Position numbers and translations under genes: made by a program
Notes under the pieces: model-generated
Seen by the model: the letters and a program-made list of their open reading frames with translations, nothing else
The model's database searches: none
Told to the model about the DNA's origin: nothing
Assembly (NCBI GenBank): GCA_905178155.1
Contig: CAJINV010000007.1
Coordinates: 1,519,341-1,583,340 of the forward strand
Length of the DNA stretch: 64,000 bases
Source: Amoebophrya sp. A120
Lineage: Eukaryota > Sar > Dinophyceae > Syndiniales > Amoebophryaceae
Reading direction: 5' to 3'
In this document: one piece after another, positions 48,132-59,200 of the stretch
Layout: every line of letters starts with the position of its first letter
Numbering within the stretch: position 1 is the first letter of the stretch

Positions 48132-51100
48132 ATGGTAGCAGACACGCTCACAAAGACTACGCTGGAGGCAGCAGTGGCGTCCTCATCTCCACCTGTCACG
48201 ATGTTTTATCCAGCAACCACAAGCGAGCAAGAGAAGTCGACCGCCGCGCAGCAAGCTGCGCTGCAGCAGCGGATCAAACAGTCGGTGAGGTCGTTGTCCT
48301 TACCCCCACTCCGCTCCGTGGACGCACAGATGCGGGAGTACCGCGAGCAGATGATTCTGCAGGCGCGGGAGGCACAGATCCAGATGGAGGAAATAAAGCG
48401 AAGGTCGAAGTCGACCAGTAAATCGCTCGGGAGCGTGCCGCCCACCGCAATGCTGAAAATCCCCGTGATTCCGACTCGGAAATTGCACGTGCAGCCCCCG
48501 CAGCCGAAGTTCCAAAAACTGGAATTAGGAAAAACCCCCCCGAAGCCCTACGACGCGGTAAACCCGGTGCTGGAATCGAATGTGTTTCTGCAGCCGCCTA
48601 TGCAATACACACTTATACTTCCCGTACACAAACAAAATGCATGGCACCTTTCGCCAAGCTAGCCTGTGCCACGTGTGGTCATGCTGGACAGGATTTTTGC
48701 AGGCAATTTTTATTTTCGTCATGCAGAACAAGAAACCAAATTTCAATTTTGTATGTGCAGGTCGTCGTGTAAGGGAACTAACTTTACTGTGGATATCGTC
48801 GCAGAATCTGCTTCGCGGGGACAATTTGAACCGCGGGTACGCATCGGTCGGCGTTCCGTCGCCTTCTGGGAAAGGTGGACCACTAGCGAAGAACAAGGTA
48901 ACTACCAGTACTAGTCCGGCGACTAGCAAAACGACAACTAGCGCCGGCGGTTTTCTTCTGGGCCGGAACAGCACCTTGCTCCCGCGGTCCTCGTATGAAC
49001 TGCAAAAATATCGTGGTCGTACTAATTGCAGTCTGGCATGACAGATCCGCTTTGCTACCTGAACCTGCATGACAAATTTCATTTTTCTTTCTGGGAAAAT
49101 TTGTCATGCGATTTATACTAATACGATACTTTTGGTTTTGCAATGCATACCTCGTCCCTCGGGGCGGTCGGGTTGCGCACCAGGGTGCAGGCGGGCGAGG
49201 CACCACTGCTGCGCGACGTGGACATGCGGGTGCTGCAAACACAGTTTCCGCACTTCAAGCCCGCGGTCGGCGAGCAGTTGCAGAACAAACTGCAGACCCC
49301 CTCTATCCTTTGCAAAAGTATCTCTGAGCGTACTGGTACCATTACCAATCGCAATGCATGCAAATGCAACAAAAATTGTTTATTTCCTTAGAATTGTACT
49401 AGCTCAGTATCTACGCGGTTGGTCTTTAGAAAAAACAATTTGCTTTTGTCAGTCAATTACTACTATGTATAGTTGATGTCCGATACTTTTGCAATGCATA
49501 CGCTCCGTCCTCGCCTGTGTCGCGGGTCCGGTGTCTCCGAAGAGCGATCGCGGTCGGTTTTCACCGGTTGCGGCGAAGGACCGCTCGCCGTCTATGGGAG
49601 GGTACAAATTATTAGGGGCCGGCGCCGACGTTCCTAGTCGGTCAGGGTCGAGGAGAAACAGCATGAACATGAAGCAAACCTACTCCTCGCATCTGTTGCG
49701 GACAGAACCGCCGGCGGGAATGAGTGCGGAAGTTTACGCCGCGATTGTGGAAGTGATGAAAGTCAACCCGGCCCGGCCGCCCACGCCCCTGGAGCCGAAC
49801 CACGCGTGTGCGATCGTGTGCAGGGAGTTGTTGGCGAGGTACTTCTTCTTCTACAGAGGCGTCGCATGATACATCATGCGAAATATTGAGTTTGTGCTCC
49901 ATGATCAAAATCTTTGATTTCAATGAAAACAAACTTCCAAAATGCTCTTGCTCTCAGATTGGAATCCGTAGTCCGACAGCAAGCGAATAACGTGGAGAGG
50001 ACGAAGAAAATGGTTCGGGGGTTTGTTGCGAACGGGGTTTTCAGCTTGCTTTCCGCACAGCAAGAAGACAGCATTGCGGATATCCGGAAAGTTTTGGCCA
50101 TAGTTTTTCCCGATGCCCCCACGAGGAAGCAAGAAGGTGCGATAATGTTGATCATGCTAGTGTTTCATTGATCTGGTTGCGTTTTTTCTTTTTGTGGCCT
50201 GCTCGAGCCGAGCTCGATGATGACAAAAATTTTATTTGCGAACAATCAAGAACACCGACCCTCGATCTTCACATGAAATAAAATGACCCAATAAGATCTC
50301 ATTGCGCGCGTCCGACTCCTGGCGACCACAGCTTGTCCGAAGGACGCGCTCGCGAAAATGGCCCAGGATCTAGCCAAGCTGATCGACGACGAGAGCTTTT
50401 CCATGGCCAACGCTGCGGAAGACAGCCTGGTGCAGGGCGTCAGCGCGGGGTTGGTCCGGGCGACTCAGAAGCTGTTGTACGCTGCGGTGGCCAAGAACGA
50501 GGAATCGGCGTTGGAGGCCGTGTATGAATCGCAAAAGTACCGTGCTTACTTAAAACTAGTATCTTGAAACTCAATTGCATTGCAAATAATTTCCACCTCA
50601 GCATGAGAAATGGAAGTTATAACTCGGATTTACCTTAAAATCGTCACGTATGATAATTGCAATCACTTTCACTGCGGTCGTACGAGTGCGCAACTTTTGC
50701 GATTTATACCATGCGGAAGGAACTGGTCCAGAAGATGACGGCGTTGGAGGCTTTGGGTCGGTCCTTGCAGTCCCAGTTGGAGCAGGACACGGAAGAGGCA
50801 GATGACACGCCGGGAAGGCTGAAAAGTTCCAAACCCGTCGCGGACTGGGGAGTGGAGGAAGTATCTAATAAATGCAAATCAAAAAAATCTTGCTTCTTCA
50901 AGAATCTTGATGGCATTTGCGTTGCATGAGATGAAAGATGATGATGAAGTCTGGCGGCCTCTGCCGCTTTTACAACTACTTTTCTCTGGCACGACCACAT
51001 CCACCAGACGGCATAAAAGAATTTAAAAATCCACACAAGAACAACTCCATCAATGACTACCTAGGTTCTTCAATGGCTAGTCCGGCTGCAGGAGCTCCCG

Positions 51101-54100
51101 GAGCGAGATCTTGTCTTCCAGGTCTTCCAAGACAAACAAATTTTCGGCGAACAGCTGCTCACCCTGGACGAACAAAAATTGGACAGTATGGGGATCACAA
51201 CGTTCGGCACGAGACGGCATTTGAGCCTGGCGATCCGGGATTTGAAAGCGGATATGGACCAATCCGGGTCAAACAGTATGTCGAACACGAGTTCTGCGAG
51301 ATTAGCCACCCCGAGCCTGAAATCCGAGTTCTCCAGCCGCATGGGCGGTGGCGTTGCAGGAGCAGTACCTCCTGGTGGTGCGGCAGCCAACAACATGATT
51401 TTGAAGGTCGGAATGCACACCGCGCCGAACTACACCTCGTCAAGTGCGACGTCCGCAAACGGCATCCGGAAAGTGGAAGAATCCTTAGGGTTCGCGCCCT
51501 CTTCCAGCCCCAGCCTAAGCACCGTGAATGGCAGGATGAACAACAATGCTGGCGCGCGGTCGCGGTCTCCCGTCGTGGCAGGGGGAGCGACCACAGGTAG
51601 TACCAGCAACAAGAAGCCGGTGCTTCCCGCGGCGAAGATCCAGGGACTCGCGCCCTTAGCGCAGGTCACCAGTCCGCCCGCCAGTCCGAAGCAGGGCGGC
51701 GGCAGCGGAAGAAACTCGCCGGTTGGGCCGCAATCCCCGGTGTCGCTCGTGCCCGCGATTTTTGACAGTGCGGTGCCGGAATTGCGGAACATGTCACCGC
51801 GATCCTCGTCGCCCTTAGCGAAGGAGCGACTGTTAGACTTCAAGCAACCGGTGTTGAAGGCGAAAGTCCTATGGGAGTGACCAACTCGTCCCCTTCTTGT
51901 CATGCAAAATACCGAAGAACCCAGGCCAGGCTGTGCCTCTGCGCACTGTTTCTTTTATGTCAAGCTCTGTCAGCCCAGCAAATAGCACCACACTCCTGTG
52001 CAAATTGGTCATGCAAAACCTGCATTCTCGCTGACGCTTGTATTGCCGTTCATGCTACACAAGTGTAAATGAGCAGAGGGAGCAGGGGGAGTTGTGCACT
52101 GCCATAAGTCGAGTCCCCCTCCTTGAACCCCATCGCGCCGATCAACACAAGCAAGCAAACTATGCATTGCAAATAGGACGAAATGTGTCTGGGTCTGGAA
52201 CTGGAAGGTTGTACTTAATATGTGACGCGTCCCCGCCGTCCCGCAGATAACGCAAAAACTTGCCTATGCCTTGCGCGGGTAGCACAAGAAGTCCTTCTAA
52301 AACAGTAAGTATTTTTTCTCATGCGGGATATGCATAGCGAAGCCCTTAGCCTTACTAGTATAAAATCTGTGAAGATGGGCCTTCACCCTGTATCCCAGGA
52401 TTGCTCGTGGAGAATCCGCATGACAAACTCGTGCACTCACCCGGTCCCAGACATCTTTGCATTTGATACAGACGAAAGAGCAGGGGTCGAGTTCCGGACA
52501 GCGGTTCCCGCGGCTCGCGCTACCGCAAATGGACTGGAACCGCGTCGTATGGAGTGCAAATATGTAGTCTGGGTCTGGAAGAGTGCAACTTGTCATGCTA
52601 AATCTGAATCATGCAAGCGTCTGTGTTGCGTCAGTCTCAGTGCTAGTAACAGCTGTCCACTTTCGGCCAAGTTCGTTGTGAGGGAGTTTCTCATGCACGA
52701 CAGGCATGACAGAGACCTCCTAGAGTCTGTCATGCTAGTACGTCCCGCATTCGAGACCTCGTGGGTCATGGGAAACCTGCGTAACAAGTTGACACTCTTC
52801 CGGGCCCAGACGTATTTGCACCTGATACGTCGCGAGCCCGGACGCGGCGCTGTCCCAACTCCGCACGGACATGATGGAAAAGCGAGCGCGTTCTCTCGAG
52901 CGCATGCGCGCGACGATCGCGAACGCGGGTTCGAATTTCGAGGCGGCGCAGAAGCAATTGGCGGGACATAACGCCACTAGTGCTGCCTCGCCGCGCACCG
53001 CGACGATCGCCGAGACGCGGTCCGCGGCAGTGGCGTCGGCGTCGCAGTTTTTCAAATCCGGCGCGGTTTTATCCAGTGCAAACATGTCTCTCGTCTGGGT
53101 CACCTGGATCTGGAAAAGTAGAACTTGTATCACTTGGCTGGCATTCGTGTGAAAATTAATCGGTGTTGCATGACCAACAAAAGATCGGCGTTTTGTGCCA
53201 TGCAGAAACACAGTTTGATGAATTTCCAATGCGCACTTCGCATAGGCATATGAAAAAGCGCCCAAAATTTTTGCCATGCTTTGCTGCACAACTAGAGAGG
53301 CTGTTGAATTCTGACCATTCAGCATCAGAAGTTTCCAGACCCGGAGGATGACAGATATTTGCAATGCATAGGTTTTAAGGGAGAACGTGGTGCAGCCGAT
53401 TGCGTCGCCTGTGTCCAGCCCGAGATTGAAGGCGGCGTTAACCGGCGTCCCGCCGTTGGGATCAGGGGATATGGTCGGGTTTGTGACGAGCGTCCCGGAA
53501 GGGGAGTACCTACCGCCGAAGTGGATCGGGAAAACGGGCTGGATTTCGGGACTGATGCGAAATATGCCGTGCAAAAGGATCATCGCACTGCAACTGCTGC
53601 CTAAGACATGCTGACATCCAATTGTTCCGGACGGAAATTTATAAGTACAGGGGGTTCTTTGTGATGCAGGTTGAGGCATGCATATGCAAGCAGGTCTGTC
53701 ATGCGAGACTGCAAGGACTTGTAAGTAGGAGTGCGAAGATTCCTTTGCAGTTGATGCGAAACGGAAAGGTGCAAGTCTCGGTTCACGGGGACCAGCCTGG
53801 GACTAGGGAAACGGCGGAAATCACGACAACCTTGCTGGTTCCGGTGACCAGGTCCGGCGCCGCGAGTCCCGGCGCGGTCTCGTCGCCGGTTGGATCCAAG
53901 GGAACAACGGCGGTCGGGGCAGGCACCGGGGTGATGATGAACAAGGGATCTGCAGTTGGGGGCGTTGTCCCTGCCGGGCTGACGAGACCGGTGTCGGCAC
54001 GACCCGGGGCGAAGATATGGCGCTCTCAACTGTTACATTCTCAACTGTTACATGAATTTGTAATGCAACACTGGCAAAAGTGAAAGGAGGAATATTGCGC

Positions 54101-55455
54101 CTTCTGCATCACAAGTTTGGCGCAGATTTAGGTGCGGCTTACGCCTTCGCAAATTTGTCATGCCGGGCAGCTTGATCGTGAGGATGATGATGGTGCTTTT
54201 GCATGACAAACCATGTGAACAGTTGAGAATGTAACAGTTGAGAACGCCATAGAAAAGCAAACCGGCGGCGGTGAGAGGTGGCGTTGCTGGGGCTCCACCT
54301 GCTGTAACATCAACTCGGCCCGGAACAGCGGGCTCTAGAAGTAGTAGTCGTGGCGCGCCGTCGCCGGTGCGGGGGCGGGTTCCCTCGCCGGTGGCGCGAA
54401 GAGGCCCTAGTAGTCCCTCGCCCGTGGCCAAAGCAAAAACACCAACTCCCAGCACTTCTGTGAGCAGTAGGCCGAATATTAAACAGGCGATGGGGAAGAT
54501 GCCGAGCACAGCTCCCGGGACTGCGTTGAGACAAGCAATTGTAGGCTCCGCGTCTAGTAACAGCAAGGCGAGCGCCACTACATTCGCTGCGAGGAGGGCG
54601 CAAGTGAAGAAGGCGTCGGCGAAAACCGCGGCAAAGAGCAAGACACCCAGCTACGCACCGCCGTCGCGCGGCAACACTGTGGGGGCACCTTCTAGTACCA
54701 CTACGCTGTCTACTAAGAACGCAGCTCCTAGTGCCACGACGAAAATGCCAGAGCCGACGCGAACGATCACGGCTTTAGGCACAGCGCCGAAGAACGCCTC
54801 GAAGGGAGAGCAAACGGCTGTGTCTGCGGGCTCCAGCAAAGTTTCTAATACGGGGTTGCTGAAAACAGGATCGATTCTGCTGCCGAGCTCGCTTGTCGGT
54901 ACTACCACTGGTGCGGCGTCCTCGAGGGGTGCAACTACTGGAACAGCGGGAGCCGGTGCACCTCCTGCGTCGAAAAATGTTGTTTCATCTGCAGCTGCTG
55001 TTCCCTCCATGGTGAAAACACCAACTCTGACAAGCACCAATGTCCAGCTGAGTTCGCCACCGAAACCCGTGTTGACGACCGGGAAGATTGGCGGAGCGAA
55101 ATTCCTCGGAAATGCGGTTCCGACGTTGTTTTACGGGGAAGAAGAAGTAGAAGAGCACGTGCTTGTTCAGGATCTTCACGATGAAAAAGTTTTCGTCGAC
55201 GACGAACCCGAAACCACCAATTATACGAATGCAACTGCAGTAGCAGTCGAGGTGGAACAAGAAGAGAAGAAGTTGAGGGACACGCAGACGATTTTGGTAC
55301 CAGCAGTTTCGTTCGTGGAGCAGGGCGAACCTGCTTTGTCTGCGGTAGTGCGGACGATCCGCGCGACGGGGACGCCGGACAAGTCGTCGAGTCTGTTGCA
55401 GCCGGCTGGTGTGAAGGAGGTGCTGAGTAGTTTGGAACGGGGGGCACGCGCGTGA
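48132..55455 (+). CDS. SAM-domain protein 2 (central SAM), 14 exons, 1488 residues
   Basis: Exons: 48132-48598, 48801-48993, 49155-49303, 49506-49838, 49958-50136, 50332-50522, 50714-50860, 51065-51869, 52112-52160, 52474-52547, 52833-53069, 53376-53562, 53762-54015, 54254-55455; total 4467 nt, in phase throughout. Introns at 49839, 50137 and 50861 are GT-AG; the other ten are introners. Residues about 90-115 are a Gln/Arg/Glu helix. Exons 4-7 form an ordered helical region (YAAIVEVMKVN, LESVVRQQANNVERTKKMV). A sterile alpha motif spans about 547-617: DWGVEEVLQWLVRLQ, then IFGEQLLTLDEQKLDSMGIT, then RRHLSLAIRDLKA. The rest is Ser/Pro/Ala-rich disordered sequence. Probably an oligomerising scaffold. 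It has the most introners of any complete gene here. Confidence 0.72.
48599..48800 (+). mobile_element. Introner family H (weak TIR)
   Basis: Left end TATGCAATACACACTTATAC then TTCCCGTACAC; right end GTGTAAGGGAACTAACTTTA then CTGTGGATA, a recognisable but imperfect mirror. TSD CCGCC / TCGTC (two mismatches). Removal joins 'FLQPP' to 'QNLLRGD' in phase. A GT-AG alternative (48624-48804) also keeps the frame. Confidence 0.55.
48994..49154 (+). mobile_element. Introner family C
   Basis: TATGAACTGCAAAAATATCG left; ACGATACTTTTGGTTTTGCA then ATGCATA right. Perfect TSD CCTCG (48989-48993, 49150-49154). Joins 'LLPRSS' to 'SLGAVG' in phase. ATTTGTCATGC lies in the interior. Confidence 0.9.
49304..49505 (+). 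mobile_element. Introner family C
   Basis: TATCCTTTGCAAAAGTATCT left; CGATACTTTTGCAATGCATA right. TSD CCCTC / CGCTC (one mismatch). Joins 'KLQTPS' to 'VLACVAG' in phase. Confidence 0.82.
50523..50713 (+). mobile_element. Introner family C
   Basis: TATGAATCGCAAAAGTACCG left; CGCAACTTTTGCGATTTATA right. TSD CCGTG / CCATG (one mismatch). Joins 'SALEAV' to 'RKELVQK' in phase. Confidence 0.82.
51870..52111 (+). mobile_element. Introner family F
   Basis: TATGGGAGTGACCAACTCGT left; GGGGGAGTTGTGCACTGCCA then TA right. TSD AGTCC / AGTCG (one mismatch). Joins 'LKAKV' to 'QSPSLNP' in phase. Its left end resembles family E (TATGGGAGTG), so E and F may be related. Confidence 0.78.
52161..52473 (+). mobile_element. 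Introner family D
   Basis: TATGCATTGCAAATAGGACG then ...TGTCTGGGTCTGG left; GTCCCAGACATCTTTGCATT then TGATA right. TSD CAAAC / CAGAC (one mismatch). Lies only 49 nt after the preceding element. The left terminus is of family C type (TATGCATTGCAAA), the right of family D type. Confidence 0.8.
52548..52832 (+). mobile_element. Introner family D
   Basis: TATGGAGTGCAAATATGTAG then TCTGGGTCTGG left; CCGGGCCCAGACGTATTTGC then ACCTGATA right. Perfect TSD CGTCG (52543-52547, 52828-52832). The exon before it is 74 nt. Joins 'WNRV' to 'ASPDAALSQ' in phase. Confidence 0.87.
53070..53375 (+). mobile_element. Introner family D
   Basis: TATCCAGTGCAAACATGTCT left, with an expanded GTCTGGGTCACCTGGATCTG; right TTTCCAGACCCGGAGGATGA then ...TTTGCAATGCATA. 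Perfect TSD GGTTT (53065-53069, 53371-53375). Joins 'FKSGAV' to 'LRENVVQ' in phase. Confidence 0.87.
53563..53761 (+). mobile_element. Introner family C (diverged)
   Basis: TATGCCGTGCAAAAGGATCA left; CGAAGATTCCTTTGCAGTTG then ATG right. Perfect TSD CGAAA (53558-53562, 53757-53761). Joins 'SGLMRN' to 'GKVQVSV' in phase. The TIR arms have drifted although the TSD is intact. Confidence 0.78.
54016..54253 (+). mobile_element. Introner family A, copy 3
   Basis: Ends TATGGCG and CGCCAT, with a doubled CTCAACTGTTACAT arm mirrored by GTTGAGAATGTAACAGTTGA then G. 3-bp TSD AGA (54013-54015, 54251-54253). Interior very close to copy 1 (TGGCAAAAGTGAAAGGAGGA is shared). Joins 'RPGAK' to 'KSKPAAV' in phase. 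Confidence 0.87.
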
Positions 55456-56257
55456 GGAGGAGGTAGTTCTGAGATTTGCATATTAGATTACATGTGAACC
55501 AACCTAATGTCGTATCTGGAGAAGGAGAAGAAAAATTTTCAAGTTCATCAAGCTTTATCTTCGAAGAAGTCGCTTGTGACAACAACGCGTCTTAGTACTC
55601 TGTTTCTTAAGAAAAATGACTGTTATTTATCAGGATATTTTAGCAAAAACGATTTTAACCTTTTGACGCAAAAATTATGCTTGCAACATTGGCAGACACT
55701 ACCGACGGTTTCTCTTGTATGAAAAGTTTAACATCAAAATTTCTTGTTTTAGCAGAAAGAAAGTTTCTCAGTTTGCACTTTAGCTTTAGTTTCACTTGGC
55801 AAGTACGGTATCACCAGTTGTATCTTTGCAATCGCATGTTTGAGTTTGGATCAATAGTACTCACACCTGTATTTACTTTTCATCACATTCACATGTAATA
55901 TCATCCTTCGTGGGATTTTTCAGATTTGACGGAATTTCTTCAACGACCTGATTGTGTACAATATACAGATCAAATTTGGATTAAATTATTTATATTTTTT
56001 CAGGATTTTTCGAACACTTACACTTGGGGAAAACAAAACTACAATACACAAAAATAAATGGAGGTGACGTTTTGTCAAGCGGAGCCACCACCAGCCAGCT
56101 CCTGTGCCCGCTTTTGTTCTGCTCTTTGCCAACATCCTGATGACAGACTGACCTGCAGTAAAGCGCTCTCCTTTTCTTTGTTCGTAAGAGAACTTGTGTT
56201 TATGGCATTTTTCATAAGTTCGGATAAATAATTAAAGTGCATCCGAAAAGAAGAAAG
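55456..56257. other. Intergenic region
   Basis: AT-rich; only short ORFs, none convincing. It contains the 3' end of the SAM gene transcript and the leader of the next gene. Confidence 0.5.
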
Positions 56258-59200
56258 ATGGAAGCGAACACGTTTCTGTTGTGCCCCCAGCGCAACTCCG
56301 CCGCAGGTAGTTGTTGATACCTTCCAGCTGCTGCTGGCTGCAAGTCAGAGATGCGATACCGCGATCTTCCGGCAGAAGATGGTCACAGTCGTCCCGTCGA
56401 GTACAAGAACCACGAAGATGCAGGAGAGCCTACAACTTCCCCGGCCAACTTCTCTTGCCTGCAGGCCGCCAGCTCCCGAACCCGCGCCTTTGCGGAGTCC
56501 TGCGTGCAGCAAATCTGGATTTCCGGACGGACCGTTGTCGTTACCGTGCTCGATTGGTCGGAGTACGCGGGCGAGCAGTGCTTCCAGGTCAACGCTTTCG
56601 AGCGGATCGCGCAGTTCTTCCGTCAAACCGTCCTGGACCCAATTTTTCGATGCCTCCCCTTCGCGAGGAAGTTTGTGCCGAAAAAGTTCAGCGTCGCGGC
56701 GTTCCTGATCGCCTTGAACTTCGAGCAGGTCGGCCTGGGCGTGTTGTTCATCCCCTATTCCTACGTTCTGGACGGCAGCGACGTCTTTTACGACGGCGTC
56801 ACGGTCGACAGTTTGAGCGTGTGGTACGCAACGGTTGGGAGTTCCGTTGGAGAGAGGACCACAAATAGAACTACAAATACTCCTGCTGATGCAGCTGCAG
56901 CGCGAGGCGAGAATGCTGCATCGTCGACGAGGAGACCCGTACGTGGCAACGAAAAATCCTCCGGGGCAAGAACTGAGAATGTTGACATCTCACTCGAGGA
57001 CAAAAGTGCAAACCAGGTCAAAGATGCGACAAGATCGGGAGCGCACGACACTTCTTCAGCACAGCAAGATGAACCAGGTGGATCAGGCATAGAAGGAGGT
57101 CGTGTCAGCAGCACTCCCGCGGATGTTGATCATGCAGTAAAAATGCCTTCCCTCTCCGGAATTTTCGATCCAGATGATGTCGACGGTTCCATCAACGAAG
57201 TTGAACCCACTGTGACGCAAAAGTTCCTGACCGAGGCTGGACTCCAAAACGTCACCTGGCACAGCGTCCGTTCTGAACTCTACGCATTGCAAAAATATTG
57301 AGCGGGTCTGGAGGATCGCGAGATTTCGATTTGTCCTGCAACATCTCCTCGTGGACCACGCACGCCATGGTCCTGTGGAATGCACACAGAACCATCACAG
57401 CTTGTGTGAGAGGACCTTGTTCCTCATGCCTCTTCCGAATGAGAAGTCCGCGGCTCTTTGCCTATTTAGTAAGCAAGTATTGATGTTGCTGTTGGCGTTT
57501 ATGTAGGCAACTCAGATTTTTTTGTGATCGAGACTTCGTGTCGTGGCAAGCTGCATCCTGCTGCCAGACCACCCCGACATGTTTGCAAAAATGTATAAGC
57601 GCGAGGGAAGTGCGAAGTTCCGCACCTTGGAATTTTCCGTGGTCGTCGCTCTCGTCGTTCTGCTCTCTATCCGCATCTCCGACCGGCTTTCCGCCGGGGC
57701 GAAGGAAACCGAATGCTTATGAAATGTAAAAATGTCTGGGTCTGGAAGAATGCAACTTGTCATGCTAAATCTGAAGCATGCAAAAATCTGTGTTGCGTGA
57801 CTACCAAAAGTCGTCCAGTTCTGACCAAGTCGGGAGAGAGTTTCTTATGCAGGATATGCATGAGAGACATCGCACAGAATCTGTCATGCTAGGTCCTGCA
57901 TTCCAGACCTCATGGGTCATGGAAAAGCTGCGTGACAAATCGCGCACTCTTCCAGACCCAGACATTTTTACATTTGATAATGCTCGAACATCAGCAACGC
58001 TTGGGAGATGGTGTCCACTGCGACCTTATCAAATGTAAAACTGTCTGGGTCTGGAAGGATCCAACTTGTGATGCTGTCTTTCAATTCTAAGCAAATCTGT
58101 GTTGCATGACCAGCAAGACGAGGCCAGTTTGTGCCACGTGGAGAGGGTATCTCTCATGCGGAATGGGCATCACAAAGCCTTCTAAAAATCTGTGATGCTA
58201 GGCCATGCATTACAGGCTTTGTGGCTGATGCAGAATATGCAACACAAAGCTGGCAGTTTTCCAGACCCAGACATTTTTGCATTTGATAGACCTTCGGCTA
58301 CGCGCGGGAGTTCTTTCTCCAAACCGCGTACCATTTCCTCCTTTTCGTGGACTGCGTCGCCGTGGCGTGTTTTGCAAAGAAAAAAGTGTTGCAATCATGA
58401 TTGATGTGTTGCAGGAGCAGGCCCGGCAAGACGAAGACAGACAACCTTTGCAGTGTTCTTGCACGAACTGCTTGTTTTATGCGTGATTTTTCTTAGGATC
58501 TTCGCATTATCACGCGGAGAAAATTTGTGTTGCTGCAGCTCCAAGTACAACAAACGTGAAGCTGTAGCACTTTAGTTTTCTCGGGATACTTGTTTACAGT
58601 ACACGATCAACTGCTGTTTGCTCAAGGAGCTACGTATGCCCTGAAATAAATTAACCACCCCCATCCAGTTTGTCATGCAAAACATGTAAGCAGGTTCTTT
58701 TCTGCGCTTGACTTTGTCGTGTAAAAAGTGGATGGGGAAGATGGTTGATTTTCAAGGAATACTGCTCTTGGCCGAAGTGAAGGACTACCAGGCGGAGTAT
58801 GTGAATGTGGGGGGAGATGGTGGGGACCAGGTTGGTCCTGGTGGAGCAGAAGTGAGTTCGCAACCTGTACTAGACCGTAGCCAGCAAAGTAGATTTGTTC
58901 AGCAAGATGTGCTAGGTGGAGGTGCGCGAGGGGAGCAGCCATTGCAAGAACTTCTTGCACAAGCGCAGAACAACTACAAGAGCTACAACCAATCTGGCAG
59001 CACGGCGCCTTCCTCTCATCTCTCCCCCACGAGCGCGACTACATCGTCCTACTTCACTATTCAGGAAACGAAACTGTGTTATAGAAGTGCTGTTGGAGCC
59101 AGCGTGGTCTGCATGGTGACAGAGAGATCCCGTTATGCAGATGCTAGTACAGGTACGTGAAATTCTTGAAGGGCTTCCTGGCTTTCTGGCATGGCAAGTG

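Noticed and set aside
52321-52971. 216-residue plus ORF as an exon
   Set aside because: It reads through most of two introners; only 52474-52547 and from 52833 belong to the coding frame supported on both sides.
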